This document shows, piece by piece, positions 12,976 to 21,507 of a stretch of DNA of 24,740 bases; position 1 is the first letter of the stretch; each line of letters opens with the position of its first letter. Both the position numbers and the translations under genes were made by a program. The DNA comes from DAOMOP01 sp035444405 (lineage in GTDB: Bacteria > Pseudomonadota > Gammaproteobacteria > Burkholderiales > Rhodocyclaceae): the NCBI GenBank assembly GCA_035444405.1, contig DAOMOP010000039.1, positions 1 through 24,740 on the forward strand. Direction: 5' to 3'. The notes under the pieces are model-generated. The model did not search any database. It was not told where the DNA came from and saw only the letters and a program-made list of their open reading frames with translations.

Positions 12976-13052
12976 CGCCGGCGAAACACCCCGCCGAGGC
13001 CGGAAAGCTCGCCGGGGAAGCACCCCGTCGAGGCCCGAAAGCCCGCCGGCGA
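12976..13052 (+). repeat. 34-bp tandem repeat, just over two copies
   Basis: Two imperfect 34-bp units lie head to tail (12976-13009 and 13010-13043), each beginning CGCCGG and containing CACCCCG.CGAGGCC. A third unit begins at 13044 but keeps only its first nine or so bases. The repeat occupies the leader of the PAS/GAF gene, ending about 90 bases before its ATG. No reading frame through it looks like protein. Confidence 0.7.
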
Positions 13053-13142
13053 TGCGGCTTGCCGCGATGCCTCGTCCAGGCGCGGCGGACAATGCGCGCG
13101 GCGCAGCGAGGCACGTGCCGCGCGCGTGCAGGAGGAGCGGCG

Positions 13143-14381
13143 ATGCGCGTCACCTCGAAGATCGTGCTGCCGGCAGTGGTGGCCGCCTTGCTGTTGCTTG
13201 TCGCGGCGGGCCTGGACGTGTGGCTGGGGATCGGTGCCGGTGCGGGGGACGATGCCGGGCTCATTGCCCTCGCGATCGGGCTCGCCCTGGTGCTGGCCGT
13301 GGTGGGCGTGTCGGTCGAGCGCCAGATCCGTCGCCCGCTGGTCGCGCTGAGTCGCACCGCGCGCGCGCCGCCTGGTCCCGACGGCGCTCCCGCGTCGACC
13401 ACCGCCACGGAGCTTGCCGGCGTCGACGAGGCCATCCGCGCCCTGCACGCGCGCATCCACGCGCTCGAGACCGAGCTGCAGCAGAGCGCCGAGGCACGGG
13501 CCCGCGCCGAGCAGGCCGCCCGGCTGGGCGAGGAACGGCTCGCGCTCGCCGTACGGGGGGCCCACGACGGGCTGTGGGAGCGCGATCTCGAAAACCGCGA
13601 GCTGCTGCTGTCGGCACGCTGGAAGAGCATGCTGGGCTACGCCGAGGACGAATTCCCGAACCGGATCGAGGCCTGGCGGGCGTGCGTTCATCCGGATGAC
13701 CTCGCGGCCGCCGAAAGCGCCTTCGATGCCCATGTACAGGGACTCGGTCCGCGTTACGAGCGGCAGTTGCGGCTGCGCCACAAGGACGGGCGCTACCGCT
13801 GGATACTGTCCCGCGGCACTGCGGTGCGCCACGCCAATGGCCGCGCCTACCGCTTCGTCGGGCTGGACACCGACGTCAGCGCGATCAAGCGGGTCGAATT
13901 TGTGCTCGCCCAGGTCGTCGAGGGCACCGCCGGCACGTATGGCGACGACTTCTTCCATGCGCTGGTCCGGCACTTCGCCGCGGCGCTCGAAGTCCCCTGC
14001 GCGTTCATCACCGAATGCGCGGACCAGCCCCCCAGCCGCGTCCGCACGCTGGCGTTCTGGTCCTCGCCGCGCTTTCTCGACAGCATGGAATACGAGCTCA
14101 CCGGCACGCCCTGCGAGACGGTGATCCGCGAAGGCCGCACCTGCCTGTTCCCGCGTGGGCTGGAGGCGAGCTTTCCGATCGAGGCCGGCTTCCAGAGCTA
14201 CCTCGGCGTCCCCATCTTCGGCCGCGACGGGCAGGTGCTCGGTCACCTCGCCTTTCTCGACCAGAAGGAGATGGACGACGAGATGCTTGCCGACGCGGTG
14301 TTCCGCATCTTCGCCGCGCGCGCCGCGGCCGAACTCGAACGCAAGGTTCTGGTCGGCAAGCTCGCAGCGCACTTCGGCTGA
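13143..14381 (+). CDS. Membrane PAS/GAF sensor protein without output domain
   Basis: This 412-residue protein has two N-terminal membrane helices (about residues 7-27 and 38-57) and an Ala-rich coiled-coil linker (about 90-134). A PAS domain with its C-terminal PAC motif follows (about 135-250; WERDLENREL, HPDDL, RLRHKDGRYRWILSRG). A GAF-like domain then runs to about residue 403 (CAFITEC, LGVPIF, LGHLAFLD). It ends a few residues later with no kinase, GGDEF, EAL or sigma-54 domain, which such proteins usually carry. A GGAGGAG lies upstream of the ATG. It stands divergent to bufBC. It may have lost its output module or act through a partner protein. The stop is followed by non-coding DNA rather than by a detectable output-domain fragment. 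Confidence 0.8.
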   Translation: MRVTSKIVLPAVVAALLLLVAAGLDVWLGIGAGAGDDAGLIALAIGLALVLAVVGVSVERQIRRPLVALSRTARAPPGPDGAPASTTATELAGVDEAIRALHARIHALETELQQSAEARARAEQAARLGEERLALAVRGAHDGLWERDLENRELLLSARWKSMLGYAEDEFPNRIEAWRACVHPDDLAAAESAFDAHVQGLGPRYERQLRLRHKDGRYRWILSRGTAVRHANGRAYRFVGLDTDVSAIKRVEFVLAQVVEGTAGTYGDDFFHALVRHFAAALEVPCAFITECADQPPSRVRTLAFWSSPRFLDSMEYELTGTPCETVIREGRTCLFPRGLEASFPIEAGFQSYLGVPIFGRDGQVLGHLAFLDQKEMDDEMLADAVFRIFAARAAAELERKVLVGKLAAHFG

Positions 14382-14557
14382 CGGGGCATCACGCCGGGTC
14401 GGCTGCGCCGTCGCCGCTGACGATGGGCTGCGTTTCACCCACCTGTCAGAGCAACACCAGGCGCAGCCGCGGGCTCGTGACCGCTGATTCCGAAATGACC
14501 GTGGTCAATGATTGCGGGCTGCCCGCCGCGCGGCAGTAAGAAACCGCAGGCACGCAG

Positions 14558-14566
14558 TGCTATCAT
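14558..14566 (+). promoter_or_regulatory. Extended -10 promoter of the SNF2 helicase gene
   Basis: TGCTATCAT at 14558-14566 is an extended -10 element (TGn plus five of six -10 bases), which can work without a good -35. It lies 31 bases before the ATG at 14598. No clear operator is seen beside it. Confidence 0.45.
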
Positions 14567-14597
14567 CGCCCCCTCGCTTCACACGCGCCGAAACGCC

Positions 14598-17500
14598 ATG
14601 GTCCGCACCCCCGCCGTCGTCCCGTTCGAGGACGATCTCGCCGCGCTGTTCGAGGACGACTTCGACCCGCCGACCTACCAGCGCGGCCGCGCCTATGCGC
14701 AGCAGGGGCGCGCGACCGTGACCGACGTCGTCGGGGGCGGCGAGACCCTCCAGATCATCGGGCAGTGCCTGGGGAGCAAGGGGCGAACCTACCAGGTTTC
14801 GGTGTCGATCGACGTCAGCGAACACGACGAGCCCTTCGTCTTCGACGACGCCTGCACCTGCCCGATCGGCACCGGGTGCAAACACGTCGTGGCGCTGCTG
14901 CTGAGCTTCGTCGGCCAGCTTGGTGCCAGCGAGGCGCCCGCCGCCTCCCCGGCCCACGCGCCGGCCGGCAACAGCGACGGCAGCGGCGCGGGCCTCGAAC
15001 TGCGTCCCGAGACGCTCGAATGGCTGGCGCTCTTCGACGGCCCCGAGCCTGGCGACCGCGCGGGGGAACGGTTGCCGCCGGGGGCACCCGAAGCCTTCGT
15101 CGTCTACCTGCTCCACCCCGACCCGCGACCCACGCTGTCGCTCGGCAAGAGCAAGCCGCTCAAGCGCGGCGGCACGAGCAAGCCGGTCAGCTTCACGCCG
15201 CAATCCAGCGACCTGTCCGCGACCGCCCGGCGCGACTTCGTGCGCGCCGACGACGAGGTGCCGCTGCAGCTCTACCTGGGGCAGCGCAGCGATCCGTATG
15301 CGTACGGTTACGGCTACAGCCAGCGCGGCGAAGTGCCGATCGTCGGTGAAGGCGGTGCCGTGCTGCTCGCCCATGCGGCGCGCACCGGCCGGCTCTACGT
15401 CGCCGGCGACATGTCCGCCCCGCTCGTCGCCGAGGGCCGCCCGCTGCGCCTCAAATGGCACACGGACGAGCGCGGTCGGCAGCAGCTCGCCTTCGACGTG
15501 CCGGCGCACGTTTACATTCTGCCGACCTGGCCGCCGCACTACTTCGACCCGCACAGCCGCAACGTCGGCGCCCTCGACAGCGAGTGGCCGGCCGAGCTGC
15601 TGAAGAAGCTGATCCGGGCACCTGCCCTGAACGAGCACGAGGCGACGCTGGTGCGCGCCCGCCTCGAGGACTGGTCGCGCCGCAGCGCGGTGACGCTGCC
15701 GCTGCCGACCGCGCTCGAAACCCGCACACCCGCAGCCCCGCCGAGCGCGACACTGACCTTGACGAAGGGCCGCTTCCGCCACGAGGCGATGATCAGCCTG
15801 CACGACGAATATCCGATCGCGCGGCTGCGCTTCGACTACGCGGAGGGCGTCTCCGCGGCCGGCGCCGAGCGGCCCGAGCCGCTGCTGCAGTTCGAGCGCG
15901 ACGGCGCGAAGATCGTGCTGCGCCGTGACCTCGACACCGAGCGCGCGGTGTGGCGCGCGCTGCAGTCGGTCGGGCTCGAAAGCCGCCATCAGCGCATGTC
16001 CGGCTACGAGTGGCTCGACGACGCGGGCGACTGCCTGCTCACGAAGCCGGTCGACGCACGCGGGTGGATGGCGCTGCTCGACGACGGGCTCGCCCGCCTC
16101 GCAGCGGCCGGCCTGCGCGTCGAGTACGCCGACGACTTCCCGTTCCGCCTCGCGCAGCCCGACGACTGGTTCGTCGCGCTCGACGAGAGCCCCGACAGCG
16201 ACTGGTTCGATCTGGACCTCGGCGTGCTCATCGACGGCGAACGGGTGAGCCTCGTGCCGCCGCTGCTCAATCTCTTCAAGGAGCAGCCGCACATCCTCAA
16301 GCGGCTCGACGCGCTGCCCGACAGCGAACGCCTGCCGCTGCGGCTCGATGCGCAGCGCCTCCTGCCGGTGCCGGTGGCGCGGCTGCGCGCGTGGCTGCGC
16401 CCGCTGCTCGAATTCCTCGACGACGACCGTCCGCGCCTGTCGCGCTACCACGCGGCGGCGCTCGCCGAGCTCGGCGAGCACGACGCGCAGTGGCTCAGCG
16501 GCGCGGCGCTGCGCGAGCTCGGCGAGCGCCTGCGCGACTTTTCCGGCATCGCCGAGGCGCTGCCGGCGCCGCACTTCGGCGCAACGCTGCGTGCCTACCA
16601 GCAGGCGGGCCTGAACTGGCTGCAGTTTCTGCGCAGCTACGGGCTGTCGGGCATCCTCGCCGACGACATGGGTCTGGGCAAGACGGTACAGACACTCGCC
16701 CACCTGCAGCTCGAAAAGGCCGCCGGCCGTGCCGACCGGCCCAGCCTGGTGATCGCGCCGACCAGCCTGCTCCCCAACTGGGCCGCCGAGGCGCGCCAGT
16801 TCGCGCCCGACCTGAAGGTGCTCACGCTGCACGGCCCCGAGCGCGCGCGCCACTTCGACGCGATGGCCGGCGCGGACCTGATCCTGACGACCTACCCCCT
16901 GCTCGTGCGCGACCGCGAAGCACTCACCGCGGGCGAGTACCACCTGCTGGTGCTCGACGAGGCGCAGTTCATCAAGAACCCCAAGGCGCAGTCGCACGCG
17001 GCCGCGCGCGAGCTCGTCGCGCGGCACCGTTTGTCGCTCACCGGCACGCCGCTCGAAAACCACCTCGGCGAGCTGTGGGCGCAGTTCGACTTCCTGATGC
17101 CGGGACTGCTCGGCAACGTGCGGCGCTTCAACGAAGTGTTCCGCACGCCGATCGAAAAACAGGGCGACGGCGACGCGCGCGAGCGCCTCGCGCGCCGCGT
17201 CGCACCGTTCATGCTGCGTCGCACCAAGGAGCAGGTGCTCGCCGAGCTGCCGCCGCGCACCGAGATCGTGCGCTGGGTCGAGCTCAGTGACGCGCAGCGC
17301 GATCTGTACGAGTCGCTGCGCGTGGCCTTCGACAAGAAGCTGCGCGAAGCGCTCGCGACGCAGGGCGTCGGCCGCAGCCAGATCATGATCCTCGACGCGC
17401 TGCTCAAGCTGCGCCAGGCCTGCTGCGACCCGCGCCTGGTGCAGCTCGCCAGCGCGCAGCAGCTCGGCAAGCAGGGCCTGGCCGCCTCGGCCAAGCTCGC

Positions 17501-18011
17501 CGAGCTGATGACGCTGCTCGAGGAACTCCTCGACGAGGGGCGGCGCGTGCTGCTGTTCTCGCAGTTCACGAGCATGCTCGGCCTGATCGAGGACGAGCTG
17601 CGCCGGCGCAAGTGGCAATACGCGAAGCTCACCGGCCAGACGCGCGACCGCGACACGCCGGTGCGCGACTTCCAGGACGGGCGCGTGCCGATCTTCATGG
17701 TGAGCCTGAAGGCCGGCGGCACCGGACTGAACCTGACTGCCGCCGACACGGTGATCCACTACGACCCGTGGTGGAACCCCGCCGTCGAGGCACAGGCCAC
17801 CGCCCGCGCGCACCGCATCGGCCAGCACAAGCCGGTGTTCGTCTACAAGCTGCTCGGCCGCGGCACCGTCGAGGAGAAGATCCTCGCGCTGCAGGCGCGC
17901 AAGCGCGGCCTCGCCGATCAGCTGCTGGCCGGCCGCGGCGACGAGGCGGGCGGCCACCTGATCACCGCCGAGGACCTCGACGTGCTGTTCGAGCCGCTCG
18001 CGGCCGGTTGA
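14598..18011 (+). CDS. SWIM zinc-finger SNF2-family helicase
   Basis: This 1137-residue protein has a SWIM zinc finger near residues 85-97 (CTCPIGTGCKH) and a long middle region of about 500 residues. An SNF2 ATPase core follows, with Walker A DDMGLGKT near residue 691, the Walker B motif LVLDEAQF near 785, LTGTPLEN, and the helicase C-lobe with LLFSQFTSM, LKAGGTGLN, HYDPWWNPA and AHRIGQ near 1070. SNF2 proteins are ATP-driven double-strand DNA translocases. Bacterial members (HepA/RapA-like or SWIM-type) are thought to act in transcription or DNA repair, but this subgroup is not well characterised. The start at 14598 is preferred to an upstream in-frame ATG at 14508, because the candidate promoter lies between them and the protein begins in a SWIM-type N-terminus. 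It is a single-gene unit, convergent with the EamA gene. Confidence 0.92.
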   Translation: MVRTPAVVPFEDDLAALFEDDFDPPTYQRGRAYAQQGRATVTDVVGGGETLQIIGQCLGSKGRTYQVSVSIDVSEHDEPFVFDDACTCPIGTGCKHVVALLLSFVGQLGASEAPAASPAHAPAGNSDGSGAGLELRPETLEWLALFDGPEPGDRAGERLPPGAPEAFVVYLLHPDPRPTLSLGKSKPLKRGGTSKPVSFTPQSSDLSATARRDFVRADDEVPLQLYLGQRSDPYAYGYGYSQRGEVPIVGEGGAVLLAHAARTGRLYVAGDMSAPLVAEGRPLRLKWHTDERGRQQLAFDVPAHVYILPTWPPHYFDPHSRNVGALDSEWPAELLKKLIRAPALNEHEATLVRARLEDWSRRSAVTLPLPTALETRTPAAPPSATLTLTKGRFRHEAMISLHDEYPIARLRFDYAEGVSAAGAERPEPLLQFERDGAKIVLRRDLDTERAVWRALQSVGLESRHQRMSGYEWLDDAGDCLLTKPVDARGWMALLDDGLARLAAAGLRVEYADDFPFRLAQPDDWFVALDESPDSDWFDLDLGVLIDGERVSLVPPLLNLFKEQPHILKRLDALPDSERLPLRLDAQRLLPVPVARLRAWLRPLLEFLDDDRPRLSRYHAAALAELGEHDAQWLSGAALRELGERLRDFSGIAEALPAPHFGATLRAYQQAGLNWLQFLRSYGLSGILADDMGLGKTVQTLAHLQLEKAAGRADRPSLVIAPTSLLPNWAAEARQFAPDLKVLTLHGPERARHFDAMAGADLILTTYPLLVRDREALTAGEYHLLVLDEAQFIKNPKAQSHAAARELVARHRLSLTGTPLENHLGELWAQFDFLMPGLLGNVRRFNEVFRTPIEKQGDGDARERLARRVAPFMLRRTKEQVLAELPPRTEIVRWVELSDAQRDLYESLRVAFDKKLREALATQGVGRSQIMILDALLKLRQACCDPRLVQLASAQQLGKQGLAASAKLAELMTLLEELLDEGRRVLLFSQFTSMLGLIEDELRRRKWQYAKLTGQTRDRDTPVRDFQDGRVPIFMVSLKAGGTGLNLTAADTVIHYDPWWNPAVEAQATARAHRIGQHKPVFVYKLLGRGTVEEKILALQARKRGLADQLLAGRGDEAGGHLITAEDLDVLFEPLAAG

Positions 18012-18132
18012 CGCGACGCACCGACACCCGGCTCAGGCCGCGCTCGGCCCACGCGATCGCCCCATCCTTCGAGCCCGCCTGCCAAAGCCGGCAGCCGACG
18101 ATCGGCTCCGTGGTCGCAGCGAGCCGCCTGGA

Positions 18133-18153
18133 TCGACCGGCAATGGCGGTCGA
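18133..18153. terminator. Hairpin between convergent helicase and EamA genes
   Basis: TCGACCG (18133-18139) and CGGTCGA (18147-18153) form a perfect 7-bp stem with a 7-base loop in the 199-base convergent gap. No T-run flanks it, so it is only a candidate terminator. No gene is visible in the rest of the gap. Confidence 0.35.
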
Positions 18154-18210
18154 AGACGCAACATTCGAGGCCTGCCGCCGATCACCGGGCGATCGCCCGC
18201 GCCTGCGATT

Positions 18211-19167
18211 CTACTCATCGCGATCCTTCGGCGCGTCAGGCACAAACGGCGCCCGAGGTGGATCGGCCGTCCGCATGCGGCGCAACAGCCCGAGCGGCCG
18301 CCCATCGATCGCGGCCAGTCCGAGCCCGATGAGCCCCATCCCGGCGAAGTGTTTCATCGCGAGCTGCTCGCCGAGAATCGTGGTGCCGAGGAGAATCGCG
18401 CTGACCGGGATGAGAAAGGTCACGAGCAGGATATTGGTCGCCCCCGCCGTCGCGAGCACGCGAAAGTAGATGAGGTAGGCGAGCGCCGTGGAAAGCAGTG
18501 CGAGCCCGAGCACCGCCCCCCAGACGTGGGCGGCCGGCAGCGGCAGCACCAACGGGCGTTCGAGCGCGAGCGCCAGCGGGACCAGCACGACGGCCGACGC
18601 GGTGGTCTGGCCGGTCGCCGCGGCCAGCGGTGACACGCCCAGACTGCGAAAGCGGCGACCGAAGATACCGGCGAGTGCGTAGGAGACCGCCGCGCCGAGG
18701 ATGGCGAGCTGGGCAACAGCACTGGTCCCGAGGCCCCCGAGGGCTTCCGTACCGATCATCAGCACGACGCCGCCGAATCCGAGTGCGACCCCGGCGAGAC
18801 GTCCCGCGGTCGCCCTTTCGTCGCTGGTCAGGTAATGCGCGGCGATGACCGTGAAGAACGGGGTCGTGGCGTTGAGGATCGAAGCCAGGCCGCTGGCGAT
18901 ATGTGTCTGCCCCCACACGATCAGGCTGAACGGGATCATGTTGTTCAGACACCCCATCCCGACGAAGACGGCCAGCAGTTGCCGGCTGGCGGGCATCCTC
19001 AGCCCCTTTGCAAGCATGAGCGCGTTGAGCGCAATCGCCGCCAGTCCGACGCGTAACGCCACGATGGTAAATGGGGGCAGGGCGTCAACGGCAATGCCGA
19101 CGAAGAAGAACGACCCGCCCCACAGGACCGACAAGGCGATCAGAAGCGACCACTCGACCGGCCCCAT
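18211..19167 (-). CDS. EamA/DMT-family transporter
   Basis: The 318 residues contain about ten hydrophobic segments arranged as two EamA repeats. The family's opening WSLLIALSVLWGGSFFFVGI is present, as are LNATTPFFTVIAAH in the first repeat, ALLSTALAYLIYFRVLATAGA and the ending of the second repeat ILGEQLAM. It is a drug/metabolite-type inner-membrane exporter; the substrate is unknown. I chose the ATG at 19167. A TTG at 19188 with a GGGAG eight bases upstream is a possible alternative start, adding seven residues. A longer frame further upstream lacks membrane character. Confidence 0.88.
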   Translation of the reverse strand: MGPVEWSLLIALSVLWGGSFFFVGIAVDALPPFTIVALRVGLAAIALNALMLAKGLRMPASRQLLAVFVGMGCLNNMIPFSLIVWGQTHIASGLASILNATTPFFTVIAAHYLTSDERATAGRLAGVALGFGGVVLMIGTEALGGLGTSAVAQLAILGAAVSYALAGIFGRRFRSLGVSPLAAATGQTTASAVVLVPLALALERPLVLPLPAAHVWGAVLGLALLSTALAYLIYFRVLATAGATNILLVTFLIPVSAILLGTTILGEQLAMKHFAGMGLIGLGLAAIDGRPLGLLRRMRTADPPRAPFVPDAPKDRDE

Positions 19168-19402
19168 TGAACGCTTGATGCCTTCCAAGTGGATTCTCCC
19201 TGGATTCTCGATGCGCACTGGATGATAGGTCGGCCGAGGCCGGGAAACACTCCGATTCTTGCGGTGCAATCCGGCCATCGGGGGCGTGATCCGTCCAGCA
19301 CCCGGAACGGCAGGAATGGCGGAGCACGTCGAAACATCCTGTCCCGAGCCGGGTCCCACCTTTGGCGCAGGAGCGGCCCCAGGCGGGGCCGAAGGCAGGT
19401 CG

Positions 19403-19675
19403 ATGGTGGCGAGCGTGCCCAAGCTGTCCGATTACGTCGAGATCGCCGCCGCGGAGTATCTCCGCGCGGTCGGCGACGTCGAGCTCGATGCGCGCTGGAT
19501 CGCCGAGTTCATGCAGGACTGCGGCGTCCTCGACGCCTATCCGCGGCAAGATGTCGTCGCGTTTCATGCGCTGGTGCAAAAAGCGCTGGCGAAGCACGCC
19601 GACCGGACCGCCAAGGAAGCGCGGCGGCACCTGGAGCGCATCGCCCGCATCGAAAGGGACATGCGCCGACGCTGA
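19403..19675 (+). CDS. Small helical protein of unknown function
   Basis: This is a 90-residue, mostly helical, charged protein with no recognised family. Features are YVEIAAAEYLRA, W.AEFMQDCGVL and a basic C-terminal helix rich in Arg and Lys (RRHLERIARIERDMRRR). No signal peptide or membrane segment is seen. The ATG at 19403 is preceded by AAGGCAGG; in-frame ATGs at 19259 and 19316 would add a Pro/Gly-rich stretch that looks non-coding. It is divergent from the EamA gene. Confidence 0.55.
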   Translation: MVASVPKLSDYVEIAAAEYLRAVGDVELDARWIAEFMQDCGVLDAYPRQDVVAFHALVQKALAKHADRTAKEARRHLERIARIERDMRRR

Positions 19676-19813
19676 CGCCTCGGGCACGTTGCTGCCCACT
19701 CGCGCCGTTCAGCGACCGCATCCGAGGCGAGCCCCACCGCGGGCGAAGCCATCCGGACATGCCGCCGAAAGTCGGCGCCGCGCCGCCCGCTGCGACAAGG
19801 CGGTCTGCGTGGT

Positions 19814-20140
19814 CTAGACCGGCCGCTTGCCATAGGCGCGCTCGACCTTCGCGACGCGGATCTCGTAGTGTTCGTACCACTTGAGGATGCCGAACCGCTG
19901 CGCAGCCAGATGCTCGGCATCGGCCTTCCACGCGGCGATGGCCTCCGCCGACGTCCAATACGAAACAGTGATCCCGAAACCGTCGTCGCCCCGAGCGGTT
20001 TCGACACCCAGAAAGCCGGGCTGGCGGGCGGCCAGCGCGACCATTCGTTCGGCCATCGCGCCGTAACCGTCGTCGCCCTGCGAGCGCGCGGACGAGAAGA
20101 TTACGGCGTAATACGGGGGTTCAGGCGTGTCGGCAAACAT
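19814..20140 (-). CDS. Antibiotic biosynthesis monooxygenase-like (ABM) domain protein
   Basis: The 108 residues form a single ABM-type ferredoxin-like domain: an initial strand YYAVIFSSARS, then MAERMVALAARQPGFLGVETARG, GITVSYWTSAEAIAAWKADAEHL and a last strand region WYEHYEIRVAKVER. Such proteins are small dimeric enzymes or stress proteins acting on quinone-like or haem-like substrates; the substrate here is unknown. The ATG at 20140 fits the family length. A TTG at 20200, overlapping the stop of the upstream gene, would add 20 residues and coupling. No strong Shine-Dalgarno is seen for the ATG. Confidence 0.8.
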   Translation of the reverse strand: MFADTPEPPYYAVIFSSARSQGDDGYGAMAERMVALAARQPGFLGVETARGDDGFGITVSYWTSAEAIAAWKADAEHLAAQRFGILKWYEHYEIRVAKVERAYGKRPV

Positions 20141-20196
20141 GATGGGTGCGGTGTCGATGACGCCGGCCTCTCCGTGGTAATCCGCGCAAAACGAGC

Positions 20197-20409
20197 TCAA
20201 CGTCTGCGCAGCGGCCCGAGCAAGCTGCGCAGGCCGTTGTGGTCGAGCTCGTGCATCAGCGCGAGCAGTTGCCCGATTTGCCCGGGCGGAAACCCCTGTC
20301 TGGCAAACCAGGCGAGATAGTGGCCCGGCAGGTCGGCGATGCGCCGCCCCTTGTACTTGCCGAATGGCATCTCGCGGACGGCGAGCAGCTCGAGCAGTTC
20401 AGGGTTCAT
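20197..20409 (-). CDS. DUF3820 family protein
   Basis: This 70-residue protein has the DUF3820 signature MPFGKYKGRRIADLP followed by YLAWFARQGFP, with a basic C-terminus GLRSLLGPLRRR. The family is small, cytoplasmic and uncharacterised; some members are annotated as putative quorum-sensing-regulated virulence factors. No Shine-Dalgarno is obvious before the ATG at 20409. The ABM-domain gene lies downstream on the same strand, so the two are likely co-transcribed. Confidence 0.8.
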   Translation of the reverse strand: MNPELLELLAVREMPFGKYKGRRIADLPGHYLAWFARQGFPPGQIGQLLALMHELDHNGLRSLLGPLRRR

Positions 20410-20799
20410 GCCGATTCGCTTGAAGTGCACACCGGAGAGCTGGCCTGCTCCAACCCGGCACGTACGCCACGGACACCGACCTCCGACGCCCGCCGCGCGA
20501 GATGCTCCGCAAGAACGCGGCGACCAGCGGCTTCCTTCCGGCCCCGCTCCGAACAACCGCTGTCGCCATTTCGCGACAAAAACTCATGTGCGAAATCAAT
20601 CACTTGATCGATCGGCGCTGAACCTGTCGGGATATCCCTACACTTTCGGCGCATCGTCCTCCGGCACGGACGCGACAGGTCCGCGATCGGTACGCCAAAG
20701 CCTTGATCCGACAGGCAATCCGGCCCTATGGCACGAATGTCGCATCATGGCCGGCACAGTCCTCGAACGGACACGATCAATCTGCGCGAAGGAGGCGAC
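20410..20799. other. Divergent intergenic region before the CsbD trio
   Basis: No convincing gene is seen in these 390 bases; the minus-strand frames that cross it have no protein character. The stretch 20575-20645 is less GC-rich than its surroundings and is the likely promoter zone for the stress trio. TTGATC occurs at 20604 and 20703, but no pair of promoter boxes is strong enough to call. Confidence 0.4.
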
Positions 20800-21003
20800 A
20801 TGCTCAACAAGGACATCATCGCTGGCAAATGGAAGCAGATCAAGGGTAGCGTCAAGACACGGTGGGCGGCGCTGAACGATGACGATCTGCTCGACCTCGA
20901 CGGCCACCGCGATCGGCTGATCGGGACGATTCAGGAGCGCTACGGCATAGCGCGTGCAACTGCCGAGCAACAGGTGCGCAAATTCGAGCGCCGGATCAAC
21001 TAA
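20800..21003 (+). CDS. CsbD-family stress protein
   Basis: This 67-residue CsbD-like protein begins MLNKDIIAGKWKQIKG and continues with VKTRWAALNDDDL, LDGHRDRLIGTIQERYG and EQQVRKFERRI, the usual order in this family. CsbD proteins are abundant, hydrophilic, stress-induced and of unknown biochemical role. A strong AAGGAGG at 20789-20795 fixes the start. It leads a tight group with a lipoprotein 12 bases downstream and a DUF1328 protein after that, a familiar general-stress combination. Confidence 0.9.
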   Translation: MLNKDIIAGKWKQIKGSVKTRWAALNDDDLLDLDGHRDRLIGTIQERYGIARATAEQQVRKFERRIN

Positions 21004-21015
21004 GCGGAGGTCGCC

Positions 21016-21228
21016 ATGAAGAACGCACGTACGAGCCTTGCCATTGCACTGCCTTTTTCGCTGGTCTTGCTGTCCGGCTGTTCCGAGCCCGGGCCAGCCG
21101 AACAGGCCGGCAGGCAGATCGACGAAGCCGTCGAGGAGGTCAGGGAGCGTATCGATCCGTCGGGGCCCGCCGAGCGGGCCGGTCGCGAGATCGACGAGGC
21201 CGTCGAAGAAGTGACCAAGGACGACTGA
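21016..21228 (+). CDS. Small lipoprotein with a duplicated segment
   Basis: This 70-residue protein has a lipoprotein signal peptide ending in the lipobox LLSGC (lipidated Cys at residue 22). The mature part holds two copies of a unit reading GPAEQAGRQIDEAVEEV and GPAERAGREIDEAVEEV, joined by RERIDPS. The strongly charged helical units may form a coiled coil in the periplasm. A GGAGG lies six bases before the ATG. It sits between csbD-like and DUF1328 genes, so a role in envelope stress is likely but not shown. Confidence 0.8.
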   Translation: MKNARTSLAIALPFSLVLLSGCSEPGPAEQAGRQIDEAVEEVRERIDPSGPAERAGREIDEAVEEVTKDD

Positions 21229-21256
21229 TGCCATCCCATCACGAGGAGAAACCCCC

Positions 21257-21418
21257 ATGCTTGGCTGGACACTGATATTTCTGATCATCGCAGTCGTCGC
21301 CGGCATTCTCGGCTTTTCAGGGATTGCGGGCACCGCCGCGGGCATTGCGAAGATCCTGTTCCTGATCTTTCTGGTGTTGCTCGCCATCTCGCTGATCGGA
21401 GGTGCCGGCACACCCTGA
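21257..21418 (+). CDS. DUF1328 small membrane protein
   Basis: This 53-residue protein opens MLGWTLIFLIIAVVAGILGF and ends with a second hydrophobic segment KILFLIFLVLLAISLIGG. The AGTAAGIAK in the turn is characteristic of DUF1328 (YtjA-like). It is a two-helix inner-membrane protein of unknown function that usually accompanies stress genes. A GAGGAG precedes the ATG by eight bases. The stop at 21416-21418 faces the convergent DmdA-like gene. Confidence 0.88.
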   Translation: MLGWTLIFLIIAVVAGILGFSGIAGTAAGIAKILFLIFLVLLAISLIGGAGTP

Positions 21419-21488
21419 TCACCGGAGCACGCCGACTCGCATGCTGATTGCGTAGAGAGGCAGGTCGACAGTGGCACCTGGGCTGACC

Positions 21489-21506
21489 GCAGGTACGGCG
21501 ACCTGC
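21489..21506. terminator. Hairpin between convergent DUF1328 and DmdA-like genes
   Basis: GCAGGT (21489-21494) and ACCTGC (21501-21506) form a 6-bp stem with a 6-base loop directly before the stop of the minus-strand gene. It may terminate transcription of the stress trio. There is no T-run. Confidence 0.35.
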
Positions 21507-21507
21507 T

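Noticed and set aside
12801..14438. Open frame of 545 codons on the minus strand opposite the PAS/GAF gene
   Set aside because: It is a shadow of the PAS/GAF coding sequence, low complexity, and crosses the bufBC operator region.
14505..17957. Open frame of 1150 codons on the minus strand opposite the SNF2 gene
   Set aside because: It is the antisense shadow of a clearly conserved helicase; long antisense frames are expected at this GC content, and its sequence is repetitive Arg/Ala/Leu/Glu without domains.
18053..18198. GCGATCGC twice, within a 12-bp palindrome GGGCGATCGCCC at 18187-18198
   Set aside because: HIP1-like octamers arise easily in GC-rich DNA and two copies do not suggest a repeat family or operator.
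20406..20654. Minus-strand frame of 82 codons before the DUF3820 gene
   Set aside because: No ribosome site, no family resemblance, and the frame is out of register with DUF3820; probably chance.
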